Source: Symsagittifera roscoffensis (lineage: Eukaryota > Xenacoelomorpha > Acoela > Convolutidae). From it: a DNA stretch of 64,000 nt. Location of the stretch: positions 58,823,896 through 58,887,895 of the forward strand of contig NC_087068.1 of NCBI RefSeq assembly GCF_963678635.1, written 5' to 3'. The position numbers were made by a program, and so were the translations under genes. Below, in pieces: positions 22,321-34,140 of the stretch (within the stretch, counting starts at the first letter, position 1; the number at the start of each line of letters is the position of its first letter). Below the pieces are notes generated by a model. The model saw only the letters and a list, made by a program, of their open reading frames with translations, did not search any database and had not been told where the DNA came from.

Positions 22321-23960
22321 TTGTCCGGGGAGTCAGAGGAGTGGGACGAAGGTTCAGAGAAAAGCGATAATGAACAAGATAATCTCTGCATGATATTAGC
22401 TGAAGAAAGAAGGAGGTATCACGACAGGAAAATGCAAACTGTTCCCTGGTCCGGGACATACAACCTGGAGCATCATGACGTGAACGGAGGGGACGAGCTT
22501 GAGATTTTAGCAGTGTCAAGAAATTATTTCAGGGAGCTATCATGCAATTCAAACATCAGGACAAATCTGGAACCGGAGGTCCACAGGGAGGTCTTGAGAA
22601 GGATAGGATGCGTTAAGCTTAAAGACGACATCCACAATCCAGGAGAACTGAACGGACATATGATTGCACTGAAGGAGCACGTCAAAAGGAGGTACGGGCT
22701 ATCGGATCTGATACGAGCCCAGAAGAACGACAAAATGACGAGCAATCTCTCCAAATGGATTCTGGTGGGAGTGAACGAGAAAGGAGACCTGGAAGAGGAT
22801 AGCTATAAGATCTTGAGCCAGTTCTACGAAAAACGGAGGGACTTACTCTACCATACAGGTGTTGGCGTGGTGGCCTGCAGGAGAAAAGACGAAGAGAAGA
22901 TACTACACAAGCAAAATCCCATCATAGTACCACAGCTTTATCAAACGGAAGTGTTGTTCAGATCGCACGACCAGATGGGACATCAGGGAAGAGATAAGGT
23001 GCAACAAAAAATATTACACCGGTTTGATTGGCAAGGGTTGAGGAAGGCATGTGAAAGATGAGTGAACGCATGTTTGTCGTGTTTGAGAGTGAAAGACCCC
23101 AGGAAAATGAAATTCCCTCTCAAATCCGGGGAAAGCTCGAAATTCAACGAGGTTGTGCAGATAGACCATCAAAAAATCTGCATGACAGATTCGGGGTATA
23201 GCCAGATACTGGTTATTCTTGATCTTTTTACGAAACTGGCGGAAGCAGTACCATTTCAGACAGCCTCGGCCGAGGAAACTTGCGATCACTTGATAACGCA
23301 CTGGATATTACGGTACGGTTGTCCGATGACCTTCCAATCTGATAATGGGAAAGCCTTAGTTGGGGACCTGACAAAAGAACTCATCAGAGGACCCCATTTT
23401 GCACAGGCACATTCGACGACCTACCATCCACAAACGAATGGACTCGTGGATCGGCAGAACAGAACGGTAAAAACATTTAGGTAGTAAAATCAGGGTATAT
23501 TGCTCGAGGTATATGACAGACTGGGACAAATATTTGCCGCAAGTGGTTGGAGCGTACAACAGCACGCAACATTCAACTACGGGGATTAGTCATTTAATGA
23601 TGTTAACAGGCAGAGAGGGAGCAATGCACCTGAAGTTCTTCTGTCCGGAATATGAAGGACAGAAGACATCGCCTCAAGCATACGTGTGGGAAGCAGTCGA
23701 GAGACAACAAGATTTGAATGAGCTGTGCAGAAGAAATACAGGACAAGCACAGATGAGACAGCGAAGGAAGTATGATGAGAAAAAACACATCAGGCGATGC
23801 CATATGCTGTGGGACAATATGTCTGGGTGTTTTAAAATGTCATACCTCCAAATGGGACAAAAAAACTACTAAAGAAATCGAGAGGCCCGTTCATGATAAC
23901 AGAAGTGCACCAGCAGGGTCGGTTCTATCGCTTGAGCTCAGGGCGCGCAGCGCACTATGA
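22321..23960 (+). pseudogene. pol: Copy A integrase (HHCC, DDE core, GPY/F-like end)
   Basis: 22321-23061 is open and ends in the zinc-binding H-H half ('FRSHDQMGHQG', near 22957). A TGA at 23059-23061 falls where copy C has Trp. The C-C half 'NACLSC' follows near 23065. DDE core: Asp in 'QIDHQK' near 23160, Asp in 'FQSDNGKA' near 23335, and Asp instead of the usual Glu in 'TNGLVDRQNRT' near 23437. Further pieces at 23513-23872 and the GPF-like 'MITEVHQQGRFYRLSSGR' at 23893-23946 are out of phase with each other. Integrase inserts the cDNA. The nonsense codon, the frameshifts and the E-to-D change make this copy inactive. Confidence 0.8.
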
Positions 23961-24700
23961 AAATCTGAAACCTCACATTCCATCACCTGAAGACTGGTGC
24001 GTACCGCAAAACATGGAGGTTTCCACTATCTACTTGTGGAGCCAGCGTGCGAGTAAAATGAGAAAGGCACCAGAGAGAAGAATGATGGCAACCAGAGCAT
24101 GAGTAGGACGACAACAAAAAATAGAGGTGAGTTCGGACAAAGGATCTTTGGCAGAAAAGGACTTGAACAAACCAGAGCAGGACGAGGTGCCAAAATGGAC
24201 AGAAACGGATCTGCCCATGACGATGGAAACAAGGACGGGTGGACGCAAAAAGACAGGCATGAGGTATAACAGGTATGGTGACGACTTCTTGATTGAAAAA
24301 ATACAGCCAGAAGAGCTAGGTGAAGAAATGGTTAGCGTGGGCAATCTGGCAGCAGATGAGGAGTGGCAGATCATCAACGACAGTGAGCACTCGTGGCAGG
24401 AGGACCAAACCTGACCAGAGAAAGAAGTTGACCCAGAACAGAGCGAGATAGAAAGAAGGGATAACAGAAACCTGAGGATACTAGAAAGGATGCATGGTCT
24501 GCAGGCTGACGACAAGGAAACTCAAAGCATCTGACAATGTACATAGCAGCGGGGAAGCATCTGAAAGGAGGAAACTCGTCGTTTGGTTGGACGGCGACAG
24601 ACCGACCATTGGACATACCACCTGACAACTTGAGGCCAGCACCATCGACGGGGAGGTCGATAAAAATTTTTGTCCGGGAGCGGGGGTAGAACTCACCCAC
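23961..24700 (+). pseudogene. Copy A acidic Pol C-terminal tail
   Basis: 24127-24414 encodes an acidic, Trp/Glu-rich segment ('EEWQIINDSEHSWQED'), repeated nearly verbatim in copies B (26930-27150) and C (33633-33930). Copy A has TGA at 24412-24414 where B and C have TCA (Ser). Downstream sequence to 24690 continues in phase in copy B but is interrupted in A. No domain recognised; it probably ends the Pol polyprotein. Confidence 0.6.
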
Positions 24701-24720
24701 GCCAAAAATTTGATGATAAA

Positions 24721-25243
24721 GAAACTCAGGGAAATGAGAGAGACCAACGGACTGGACCAGGATCAGGAAGAAGCCGAGCCTACCATAGTAAGAAATTTTT
24801 CAAGGCCAAGTTCGAGATACCAAATGAGTACTCAGAGAACATCCTGATCACGGACAGTGACTTTATCTTGTCAGATAGGTCCAGCGCAATCTGCATAACA
24901 GCGGGTATGAGTTTCAACACCAGATTGGAAGCCGATTTTAAGAGAGAGTACCAAAATATGGAGTTTCTGTTCAGGCAGAGACCTGGATTGGGTGGTATGG
25001 CCGCACTTGCTCCTTCAGCTTCACAGGATCCTGGCAAATACCTACGCTTTTTGATGACAAGAGTCAGTGAGAGAAACGTGATAGATCCTGAGCATGTGAT
25101 GCTGGCATTGACACGGCTGAGGGATTTCCTGGTTGAAAGAGGGATAAGATAGCTTTCAATGCGGGTCTACGATCCGAATAGGGGCAGATTGAACCCTAGG
25201 GAACTATACGCCGTCCTATACGTGGTCATCGTAGAAACGGAAT
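24721..25243 (+). pseudogene. Copy A macro-domain-like ORF, one internal stop
   Basis: After a short lead, the frame at about 24790-25243 lines up along its length with ALC1/TARG1-type macro domains. 'ITAGMSFNTRLEADFKREY' at about 24897-24953 sits where the family has its glycine-rich loop and alpha helix. 'KYLRFLMTRVSE' near 25037, 'RLRDFLVERGI' near 25118, and 'LSMRVYDPNRGRLNPRELYA' features at 25153-25210 replace the second ligand loop (family: Gly-Cys-Gly-Leu-Asp). Family members bind or hydrolyse ADP-ribose. Here key glycines of both loops are changed, so ligand binding is doubtful. A TAG at 25150-25152 splits it; copy C has GAG (Glu) there. Alternative: an unrelated Rossmann-like fold. 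Confidence 0.6.
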
Positions 25244-25528
25244 AATGGTACATCTACACAAGAAGCACTACTTGAGCATCGCCTGACTTTAGAAAGAAGG
25301 GTCGCACGCGTCAGAAAAATACGTTTTAGTATGACTGGCATGACAACTGAAACAGAAATTTCATTTCGAAGTGATTGGTGCTTAACAAAGATGGATCTGC
25401 ATGTTTTTAATACCGATCTGAACAATTTTGTCAGAAATTGTCAGAATAATGTCTTAGGAGTACTAAGGGGGGAGGTTGAGGCTGGTCATGAGGAAAACAA
25501 CTTGGTCTAAAATTCTTCTTTTTTTCAG
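25244..25528 (+). promoter_or_regulatory. Copy A intergenic: purine tract and splice-acceptor-like site before ORF-X
   Basis: Contains 'actaaggggggaggttgagg' at about 25461-25480, shaped like a retroelement polypurine tract, and a pyrimidine run 'ttcttctttttttcag' ending 25528 that is a textbook 3' splice site. Both are kept in copy C (about 34893-34912 and 34945-34961). A spliced message could place ORF-X behind a leader, as envelope genes of some LTR elements are expressed. No experimental evidence is available. Confidence 0.5.
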
Positions 25529-26172
25529 ATTGATTTGAATCTTGAAAACGAAAACGATAACTGGATCGGAATAACACGAGTACCGGAAGAAAAGAAAGAC
25601 ATCGTTCAACCTTTCGCAATTGGTACTAAAGAAAGTTGGTACTAAAGAAATATAAATAAAGATATTAATTTTTACAAGGCTAGAGAAGGGGGAGGCAAGA
25701 GTCGGAAGAGGGAGATCTGGATGAAGAAGTGGACTCAGTGATGATTATGACTACGCCCTCGAGTAAAGAAAATGGGAGGTAGAAGAAGCGAGTCCCTCGA
25801 TGGAGGCGGTTTCAGGGAAGGATTTGAAGGAGACGGCTCCAATAATTCTAGCGAGATGAAAGACAACAGCTTATAAGGGCAACTCAGTGACCCAAAAGTT
25901 GGCTGAAGTATTGACCGAGATCGAAAATGCAACAAGTCCGGGGACGGAAGAAGATTTCAAACCACAGAAGGCGAATGCGATAAAGGCTCCATCAGTCTGC
26001 TAGATAGCCCTGGATACTGCGGAAGAACTTGAGAGTTGCCTGAAAAAACTTGATTGCTGGGTGCACAGAAAACGTCGAAGTTGGGCTACCCAACAGAAGC
26101 CGGAAGTGAATAAACTAGAGTTGAAGAACCAGTTGGGACGAACCTGGGAGAAATTGCTGCTGGAGTATTTTG
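25529..26172 (+). pseudogene. Copy A ORF-X, 5' part only
   Basis: Starts at the splice-acceptor-like site and matches the first ~640 bases of ORF-X in copy C (34962-35660). It includes the acidic stretch encoded by 25707-25760 and the region around 'LELKNQLGRTWEKLLLEYFE' features near 26107-26172. It contains stops relative to copy C. Homology to ORF-X ends near 26172 ('gagtattttgaag'), where the sequence jumps into an integrase fragment. Confidence 0.7.
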
Positions 26173-27430
26173 AAGCCAGATACTGGCCATTCTTGATCTT
26201 TATACGAAACTGGCTGAAGCAGTACGATTTCAGACAGCCTCGGCCGAGGAAACTTGCGATCACTTGATAACGCACTGGATATTACGGTACGGTTGTCCGA
26301 TGACCTTCCAATCTGATAATGGGAAAGCCTTAGTTGGGGACCTGACAAAAGAACTCATCAGAGGACCCCATTTTGCACAGGCACATTCGACGACCTACCA
26401 TCCACAAACGAATGGACTCGTGGATCGGCAGAACAGAACGGTAAAAACATTTAGGTAGTAAAATCAGGGTATATTGCTCGAGGTATATGACAGACTGGAA
26501 CAAATATTTGCCGCAAGTGGTTGGAGCGTACAACAGCACGCAACATTCAACTACGGGGATTAGTCATTTAATGATGTTAACAGGCAGAGAGGGAGCAATG
26601 CACCTGAAGTTCTTCTGTCCGGAATATGAAGGACAGAAGACATCGCCTCAAGCATACGTGAGGGAAGCAGTCGAGAGACAACAAGAGTTGAATGAGCTGT
26701 GCAGAAGAAATACAGGACAAGCACAGATGAGACAGCGAAGGAAGTATGATGAGAAAAAACACATCAGGCGATGCCATATGCTGTGGGACAATATGTATGC
26801 GTGTTTTAAAATGTCATACCTCCAAATGGGACAAAAAAACTACTAAAGAAATCGAGAGGCCCGTTCATGATAACGGAAGTGCACCAGCAGGGTCGGTTCT
26901 ATCGCTTGAGCTCAGGGCGCGCAGCGGTGCCAAAATGGACAGAAACGGATCTGCCCATGACGATGGAAACAAGGACGGGTGGACGCAAAAAGACAGGCAT
27001 GAGGTATAACAGGTATGGTGACGACTTCTTGATTGACAAAATACAGCCAGAAGAGCTAGGTGAAGAAATGGTTAGCGTGGGCAATCTGGCAGCAGATGAG
27101 GAGTGGCAGATCATCAACGACAGTGAGCACTCGTGGCAGGAGGACCAAACCTCACCAGAGAAAGAAGTTGACCCAGAACAGAGCGAGATAGAAAGAAGGG
27201 AGAACCAAAACCTGAGGATACTAGAAAGGATGCATGGTCTGCAGGCTGACGACAAGGAAACGCAAAGCATCCGACAAGTGGACATATCAGCGGGGAAGCA
27301 TCTGAAAGGAGGAAACTCGTCGTTTGGTTGGACGGCGACAGACCGACCATTGGACATACCACCTGATAACTTGAGGCCAGCACCATCGACGGGGAGGTCG
27401 ATAAACATTTTTGTCCGGGAGCGGGGGTAG
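26173..27430 (+). pseudogene. pol: Copy B: integrase core joined to Pol tail
   Basis: 26173-26925 repeats copy A from 23196 (integrase core Asp in 'FQSDNGKA', 'LVDRQNRT', then the C-terminal segment at 26487-26846). At 26927-26932 it skips about 230 bp of copy A (23955-24186) and continues in the acidic Pol tail to 27430, open as 26867-27430. The fusion leaves the GPF-like 'FYRLSSGR' directly joined to 'VPKWTETDLP'. It lacks gag, RT and the macro ORF and is a deletion product. Confidence 0.8.
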
Positions 27431-28005
27431 AACTTACCCACGCCCTCGAGTTAAGGAAACGGGAGGTAGACGAAGCGAGTCCCTCGATGGAGGCGGTTTC
27501 AGGGAAGGATTTGAAGGAGACGGCTCCAATAGTTGTAGCGAGATGAAAGACAACAGCTTATAAGGGCAACTCGGTGACCCGAAAGCAGGCTGAAGTATTG
27601 ACCGAGATGGAAAATGCGACAAGTCCGGGGACGGAAGAAGAATTCAAACCCCAGAAGGCGAATGCGATAAAGGCTCCATCAGTCTGGTAGATAGCCCTGG
27701 ATACTGCGAAAGAACTTGAGAGTTGCCTGAAAAAACTTGATTGCGGGGTGACCAGAAAACGTTGAAAATGGGCTATCAAACAGAGGCCGGAAGTGAATAA
27801 ACTAGAGTTGAAGAACCAGTTAGGACGAACCTGGGAGAATTTGCTGCTGGAGTAATTTGAAGACAAAATAAGGGCACCCTCGTTGGCAAAACATTTGCTG
27901 GCGAATCTTTTTGTCAGGACTGCGGGGCAGTTGGTGTTTACGTGGAGCTTGGCGGGAGTGGCGCTAGAAGCATTGACTTCGTACGATAAACTAAAGCTGG
28001 GTGAG
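27431..28005 (+). pseudogene. Copy B ORF-X, 5' part only
   Basis: Joined at 'cacgccctcgag' to ORF-X sequence equivalent to 35235 onward, so the macro ORF and splice-acceptor region are missing. It extends to 'ctaaagctgggtgagga' (28005), equivalent to about 35795, then jumps into gag of copy C. It has a stop (TAA) at about 27854 where copy C reads Tyr. Confidence 0.75.
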
Positions 28006-28990
28006 GATTGAAAAGACATCAAGCAATGATGAGATTTGAGGAAAGAAGACAAAAAGATGACGAATCGATTGATCGATTTCTGGCTGATCTTGAGAGCTTG
28101 AGAAGAAGAAGCGATCTAGAGGATTCGAATAACAGGAGAAACTTTAGTATCGCTTCAAAGTTTTTCGACGGCATGAAAAATGACGACTTGAGAACGATGT
28201 TGGCAACAAATAATACGCTATCCAAAGATAATGCACCAACTCCAGAGGAGATTAGACAGAAACATGCAAGGGGGAGGCCAACAACAAAAGTCCATTGGTA
28301 CAAGCCTAGACATGACATGGATCAACGAAGGTCGTATCCCAATTGTGGCTCGGCGAATCACCATGTAGTGGATTGCACCACATACAAACAGGGCATGAAA
28401 AGCTTGGGATATAGGCCTGACGGAGACGACATGAGTCAGATGGAAGAACACGAGTTTTACAGTGGCTTGATAAGCAAAATAGGCGCGAGGTGTTTTTTTC
28501 TGCAATCAAGAGCGCCACTTCAGAATGGGTTGTTCCACTGTTTTGAAAGCAGTAAAAAATCAGAGTCACACAATACACAAATTGGCACTCGCTGCAGAAA
28601 GAAAACACCAGGAACAGACAGGCTGAGACGGGCTGAGAAGGCCGTGGCGGAAGCCCGAGATGCAGGGGGCCGAGACAAGGAGTTCACTAGAGACAAATTA
28701 CGTGACAGCAGGTGCTGAGGCTACCAACAAAGTGAAACAAGACTTGGCGACCAGAAAAATTGAGCAACGGCTAAAACAAGAAATAGAAAGACAAAAGAGG
28801 AATGAGACACTCTCTATGACGAGAACAGAATCGGAGACTGGAGACAACCTGACAGGCAGGAGTAATTGCAACACCTTGAAAATGTTGACCGGGAAACCCT
28901 TTGGTATCAGGAAGGTTGGGGCGAGAATTATGTCTTTAATCACGGTGGGCGGTCATGAAGTAACGAGGAGCCTGAGTGAACCGAGTGAGC
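28006..28990 (+). pseudogene. gag: Copy C gag 3' part and nucleocapsid
   Basis: Begins inside gag at the base equivalent to about 18236 of copy A. 28008-28718 is open for 236 codons: Arg/Glu-rich capsid end, 'ASKFFDGMKNDDLRT', and a zinc-knuckle-like 'PNCGSANHHVVDC' near 28341-28379. A second Cys-rich knuckle near 28490 is disrupted by a frameshift. 28660-29001 continues the next segment up to a TAG at about 28999. It lacks the gag N-terminus, so it depends on whatever precedes it for translation. Confidence 0.7.
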
Positions 28991-29184
28991 GAACATTTTA
29001 GCACATTGATGTGTATGCGGATAACTTACTCACCATAAGCCCACAAATCCCTTTTAGAGCACTCAGGGCATTACTCACGAGAGGCGACCGTAAAACGGTT
29101 ACGATAGGCAGCAGGTACACAAAAGCCTATGGTCCACATGAAGTCATGTAGAACATAGATGGAATCAACATTTATACAAAAACG

Positions 29185-29628
29185 ATGATAATGTGTGACG
29201 AAGATCTAGGAGGTCAAATCAATGTAGGACGAGAAGAACTCAAGGTGAGATCGATTCGGCATTGCGCCATGCTGGAACAAGATGCCATGCATCTGGGAAC
29301 AGATGCAGACGTGTCTGCACCCGTACTGGACACAAGCAGAAAGAAAACCCAACTAAGAGGACTGTTGGATACGGGGGCTGTCTTGAGTGTAATACCAATT
29401 GAAACATGGGGGGAAGATGGGATTCGAAAAAGACAACCTGATAGACTTTCAGCGGCAAAAAGGATACGGCTATCAGCGGCAAACATGGGGGCATTGCGGG
29501 TTCTGGGCAGGACACCGATAATAGCTGTGAATCTGTGGGAGCGTAATTTGTGGATGAGTTTCCTACTGGTGGAGAGTCTAGGCGGTTCTGATCAATTAAT
29601 TTTAGGCAGAGTTTTCATCAGGAAGTAA
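29185..29628 (+). pseudogene. Copy C aspartic protease
   Basis: 147-codon open frame with retropepsin 'LLDTGAVLSVIP' near 29362-29397 and 'LILGRVFI' near 29597; the catalytic DTG is present. The sequence is almost identical to copy A (19462-19845) but its N-terminal side ('MCDEDLGGQINVGREELK') is in frame, which copy A has lost. It ends at a TAA (29626-29628) where Pol should continue. Confidence 0.75.
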
Positions 29629-29641
29629 AGCTCCAGTTTTC

Positions 29642-30085
29642 TTGAGTACGAGATTGAGATTGAAAGCGAACGAGGCTGCGATAGAAAGTTTGAGGATGAA
29701 GTACTATAATGAACTAAGTTACAATAAACAAGTATGTATAGTACCGAATCCGAATAATCAAAGTGCTGTTGTTTTAGGAAGATCCTTCTCGATAACCAAG
29801 AGTGGCCTCTGCCTCAGTGTTTTGTTGAATACTCTTGATATACCAATCACAATCCAGAAGGGGAGGAAACTGAGATTCGCACTGCCCGTGAAAACTAGAT
29901 ATGAAATGACTGAAAATTTGAATGAAATTGAAGTTCTTGATTGTCCGAATCACAAGGACAGGATTTGTATCTTAAGCAGATCGAAGAAAATAAAATTTTC
30001 CTCAAGTCTTGTGAAGTCGCTTAAGTTAGAGACAGATGATGAATTTTCGAGCTGTTCAAATTCTTCAGAAAGACCCACACCATAG
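29642..30085 (+). pseudogene. Copy C protease-RT linker domain
   Basis: 147 codons, nearly identical to 19859-20302. Like copy A it starts just after the protease stop and ends with TAG at 30083-30085, so both copies inherited the same two stops. This is further evidence that they descend from one defective parent. Confidence 0.6.
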
Positions 30086-30089
30086 GAAT

Positions 30090-30895
30090 TGGAAGTGAAT
30101 AAACCGGTATTAACAGAAATTGAACAATCAAGGGGAAAGGTAACAGACGACCATCTTGAAGCCATCAAGGACGTGCTAGATAGGAATCAGGATGTTTTTT
30201 CGAGACATAAAGCATACCTAGAATAGACGAGACTTTCGAAATTGGGAGATGCAACATTTTTTTTACAACTCTTGATCTAGGGTCGGCTTTTCGGCAGGTA
30301 CCACTTAAGAAACAAGACAGGGACAAAAGTGGACTGGCTTGCGAGCTGTGATTGTTCCAATGGAAAAGGATGAGCTTGGGCCTTTGCAAGGCGACAGCCA
30401 CATTCCAGCGACTGATGGCAGAAACACTGACAAGCGTGATGAAGGAATATGGCAACTTGATGATTGCAACACCTACCCAGGACGACCACATCGAACGACG
30501 ACTGGACGAGGTATTCGCATGCATGAAGAGGGTAGGATTGCAATGCAAGCCCTCGAAGTGTGAGATTCTGAAAGACTCGATAAAATACCTAGGGAGGATG
30601 GTAGATAGGCATGGCATCCGACCTGACCCGGACGCGGTTGAGGCAGTACTGACTTGGAAGTTGCCAAAAACTGAGCACCAGTTGATGAGCTTTTTGGGTT
30701 TCGCCAAATACTACAGGGATTTTATCAAGGGCTATGCGAACAAAGTATATCCGATGCAACAACTCATGAGGCATAAAGGCAAGAAGTTCACCTGGAATAA
30801 CGCGGCAGAAGAGTCGTTTCAAAGAATAAAAAAGGAACTGAGTGAAGCACCTGTGCTAGGCATGCCTACAGAGAATGCACGTACTGGATACTGAC
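30090..30895 (+). pseudogene. pol: Copy C reverse transcriptase, fingers deleted and YxDD missing
   Basis: The frame 'DVFSRHKA' (near 30187-30211) joins abruptly to sequence equivalent to copy A 20700, deleting about 270 bp of the RT fingers. Palm and connection follow in 30352-30894: 'FQWKRMSLGLC', then 'KEYGNLM' directly to 'IATPTQDDHIE' near 30462, the same loss of the YxDD box as in copy A. 'FLGFAKYYRDFIKGY' is retained. A TGA at 30349-30351 replaces Gly of copy A. Non-functional. Confidence 0.85.
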
Positions 30896-31838
30896 GCATC
30901 GGTGGTCGCGAGCTCTGGCATACTCCATCAAGAACAGGAGTGGAAGGGGAAAGACAGTCTTGAGACCGATAGCTTACGGGAGCAAAGTCTTGAGCGACAC
31001 GGAAATGAAATTTGAGGCACCCAAAGCGGAGATGTTCGCGGTTGTCACCTTTGTGGAATAGTACAGGGCATATCTAGGTAGCGAGACCTTCAAACTCCGA
31101 GTCGACAACAGGGCACTCAGTTGGTTCAAGACGTACTTAATGGATCAGAGTTAAATCGGGAGATGGATAGTTCGGTTGGATGGTTACAACATGATCATTG
31201 AACATAGAACGTGGGACAAGCACCAAAACACCGACGGCTTGAGCAAGAAGACGGAATTCTACGAGAGGCAGGACCAGAGGGAGGCTGACAGGCCAGAGAT
31301 AAAAGATGGTTTCTCATTCATGGATAGGGAAACATACGAAAGCCTTCCGCTCACGATATGGCTCGACAAGTCAGGCAAACCGATAGAAGACCAACCCGAA
31401 TTACCCTCTGAGCATCGGGAGACGGCAATTCTGAAAAGAAGATCTGGGATGCTATTAGAAATAATGCTCAAGTCAAAGTCAGTAAGGGAGACGCTGAAGG
31501 CAAAAGGTTACGACCTCGACGAAGTGGAGACAGGAAAGGCGACGGTAGGGCAGGATTTGATGAAATTGCTTGAAAAACTGGCTGAGAACAAACCCGTGGT
31601 CTCGAACATTGGAAATCACAAACTGGAAAACGCGATAACGAAAAGGGGAGAAGTCACACATGATAGGGACTCAATTAAAACCGGGGGACCAGACACTCAA
31701 TGAAAGCCGGGGCACCAGATCAGGTGAAAAACGCTACGAAAGAAGAGAGTGTCGTTTTAGGAGGAAGTCGAAGATCTCGGACTAGATCAACAGTCCTGGG
31801 AGTGGCCGACACCAGAGAGGGACGGTGAAGAGGAAAAT
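30896..31838 (+). pseudogene. pol: Copy C RNase H and linker
   Basis: RNase H motifs match copy A (acidic helix and 'RVDNRALSW' near 31099) but there is a TAG near 31058 where copy A has Trp. From 31176 to 31703 the linker is open for 175 codons ('LDGYNMIIEHRTWDKHQ', later 'LDKSGKPIEDQPELP'), better preserved than in copy A. It ends in TGA at 31701-31703, and 31704-31838 leads into the integrase frame. Confidence 0.7.
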
Positions 31839-33520
31839 TTGTCCGGGGAGTCAGAAGAGTGGGACGAAGGTTCAGAGAAGAGCGATAATGAACAAAAAAA
31901 TCGCTGCATGATATTAGCTGAAGAAAAAAGGAGGTATCACGACAGGCAATTGCAAACTGTTCCCTGGTCCGGGACATACAACCTGGAGCATCATGACGTG
32001 AACGGAGGGGACGAGCTTGAGATTTTAGCAGTGTCAAGAAATTATTTCAGGGAGCTATCATGCAATTCAAACACCAGGACAAATCTGGAACCGAAGGGCG
32101 ACAGGGAGGTCTTGAGAAGGATAGGATGCGTTAAGCTTAAAGACGACATCCATAATCCAGGAGAACTGAACGGACATATGATGGCACTGAAGGAGCACGT
32201 CAAAAGGAGGTACGGGCTATCGGATCTGATACGAGCCCAGAAGAACGACAAAATGACGAGCAATCTCTCCAAATGGATTCGGGTGGGAGTGAACGAGAAA
32301 GGAGACCTGGAAGAGGATAGCTATAAGATCTTGAGCCAGTTCTAGAAAAAACGGACGGGACTTACTCTACCATACAGGTGATGGCGTGGTGGCCTGCAGG
32401 AGAAAACACAAAGAGAAGATACTACACAAGCAAAATCCCATCATATTACCACAGCTTTATCAAACGGAAGTGTTGTTCAGATCGCATGACCAGATGGGAA
32501 ATCAGGGAAGAGATAAGGTGCAATAAAGAACATTACACCGGTTTGACTGGCAAGGGTTGAGGAAGGCATGTGAAAGATGGGTGAACGCATGTTTGTCGTG
32601 TTTGCGAGTGAAAGACCCCAGGAAAATGAAATTCCCTCTCATTCCACACAAAAAATGTGGAAAGTTCGAAATTCAACGAGGTTGTGCAGATAGACCATCA
32701 AAAGATTTGCAGACTGGTTATTCTTGATCTTTTTTTGAAACTGGCGGAATCAGTACCATTTCAGACAGCCTCGGCCGAGGAAACTTGCGATAACTTGATA
32801 ACGCACTGGATATTACGCTACGGTTGTCCGATGACCTTCCAATCTGATAATGGGAAAGCCCTAGTTGGGGACCTGACAAAAGAACTCATGAGAAGATCCC
32901 ATTTTGCACAGGCACATTCGACGACCTACCATCCACAAACGAATGGACTCAAGGATCGGCAGAACAGAACGGTAGTAAACATTTAGGTAGTAAAATCAGG
33001 GTATATTGCTCGAGTTATATGACAGACTGGGACAAATAATTGCCGCAAGTGGTTGGAGCGTACAACAGCACGCAACATTCAACAACGGGGATAAGTCATT
33101 TAATGGTGTTAACAGGCAGAGAAGGAGCAATTCACCTGAAGTTCTTCTGTCCGGAATATGAAGGACAGAAGACATCGCCTCAAGCATACGTGAGGGAAGC
33201 AGTCGAGAGACAACAAGAGTTGAATGAGCTGTGCAGAAGAAATACAGGACAAGCACAGATGAGACAGCGAAGGAAGTATGATGAGAAAACACATCAGGCG
33301 ATGCCATATGCTGTGGGAATATATGTGTGGGTGTTTTAAAATGTCATACCTCCAAATGGGACAAAAAAGCTACTAAAGAAATCGAGAGGCCCGTTCATGA
33401 TAACGGAAGGGCACCAGCAGGGTCGGTTCTATCGCTTGAGCTCAGGGCGCGCAGCGCACTAAGAAAATCTAAAACCTCACATTCCATCACCTGAAGACTG
33501 GTGCGTACCGCAAAACATGG
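31839..33520 (+). pseudogene. pol: Copy C integrase, broken
   Basis: 31839-32345 is open. The HHCC region near 32475-32600 is damaged by a TAA near 32524 but keeps Trp at the site where copy A has TGA. DDE core: 32657-32986 with 'QIDHQK', 'FQSDNGKA' and 'LKDRQNRT', again with Asp in place of the usual Glu. About 30 bp of the core found in copy A after 23177 is missing near 32711. C-terminal part at 33040-33339. Inactive. Confidence 0.75.
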
Positions 33521-34140
33521 AGGAACTCCACTATCTACTTATGGAAACAGCGTGCGAGGTAAATGAGAAAGGCACCAGAGAGAAGAATGATGGCAACCAG
33601 AGCATGAGTAGGACGACAATGAAAAAATAGAGGTGGGTTCGGACGAAGGATCTTTGGCAGAAGAGGACTGGAACAAACCAGAGCAGGACGAGGTGCCAAA
33701 ATGGACAGAAACGGATCTGCCCATGACGATGGAAACAAGGACGGGTGGACGCAAAAAGACAGGCATGAGGTATAACAGGTATGGTGACGACTTCTTGATT
33801 GACAAAATACAGCCAGAAGAGCTAGGTGAAGAAATGGTTAGCGTGGGCAATCTGGCAGCAGATGAGGAGTGGCAGATCATCAACGACAGTGAGCACTCGT
33901 GGCAGGAGGACCAAACCTCACCAGAGAAAGAAGTTGACCCAGAACAGAGCGAGATAGAAAGAAGGGAGAACAGAAACCTGAGGATACTAGAAAGGATGCA
34001 TGGTCGCAGAAATCTGAGGATACTAGAAAGGACGGCGACAGACCGACCATTGGACATACCACCTGATAACTTGAGGACAGCACCATCGACGGGGAGTTCG
34101 ATAATTATTTTTTTCCGGGAGCGGGGGTAGAACTTACCCA
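33521..34140 (+). pseudogene. Copy C acidic Pol tail
   Basis: Open at 33633-34130 (165 codons), the longest intact version of this tail: acidic start, 'EEWQIINDSEHSWQED' near 33867, then a charged helical region. Compared with copy B it lacks about 75 bp around 34010 and carries a local duplication of the 'RNLRILER' coding segment (33976-33996 and 34009-34029). No recognised domain. Confidence 0.6.
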
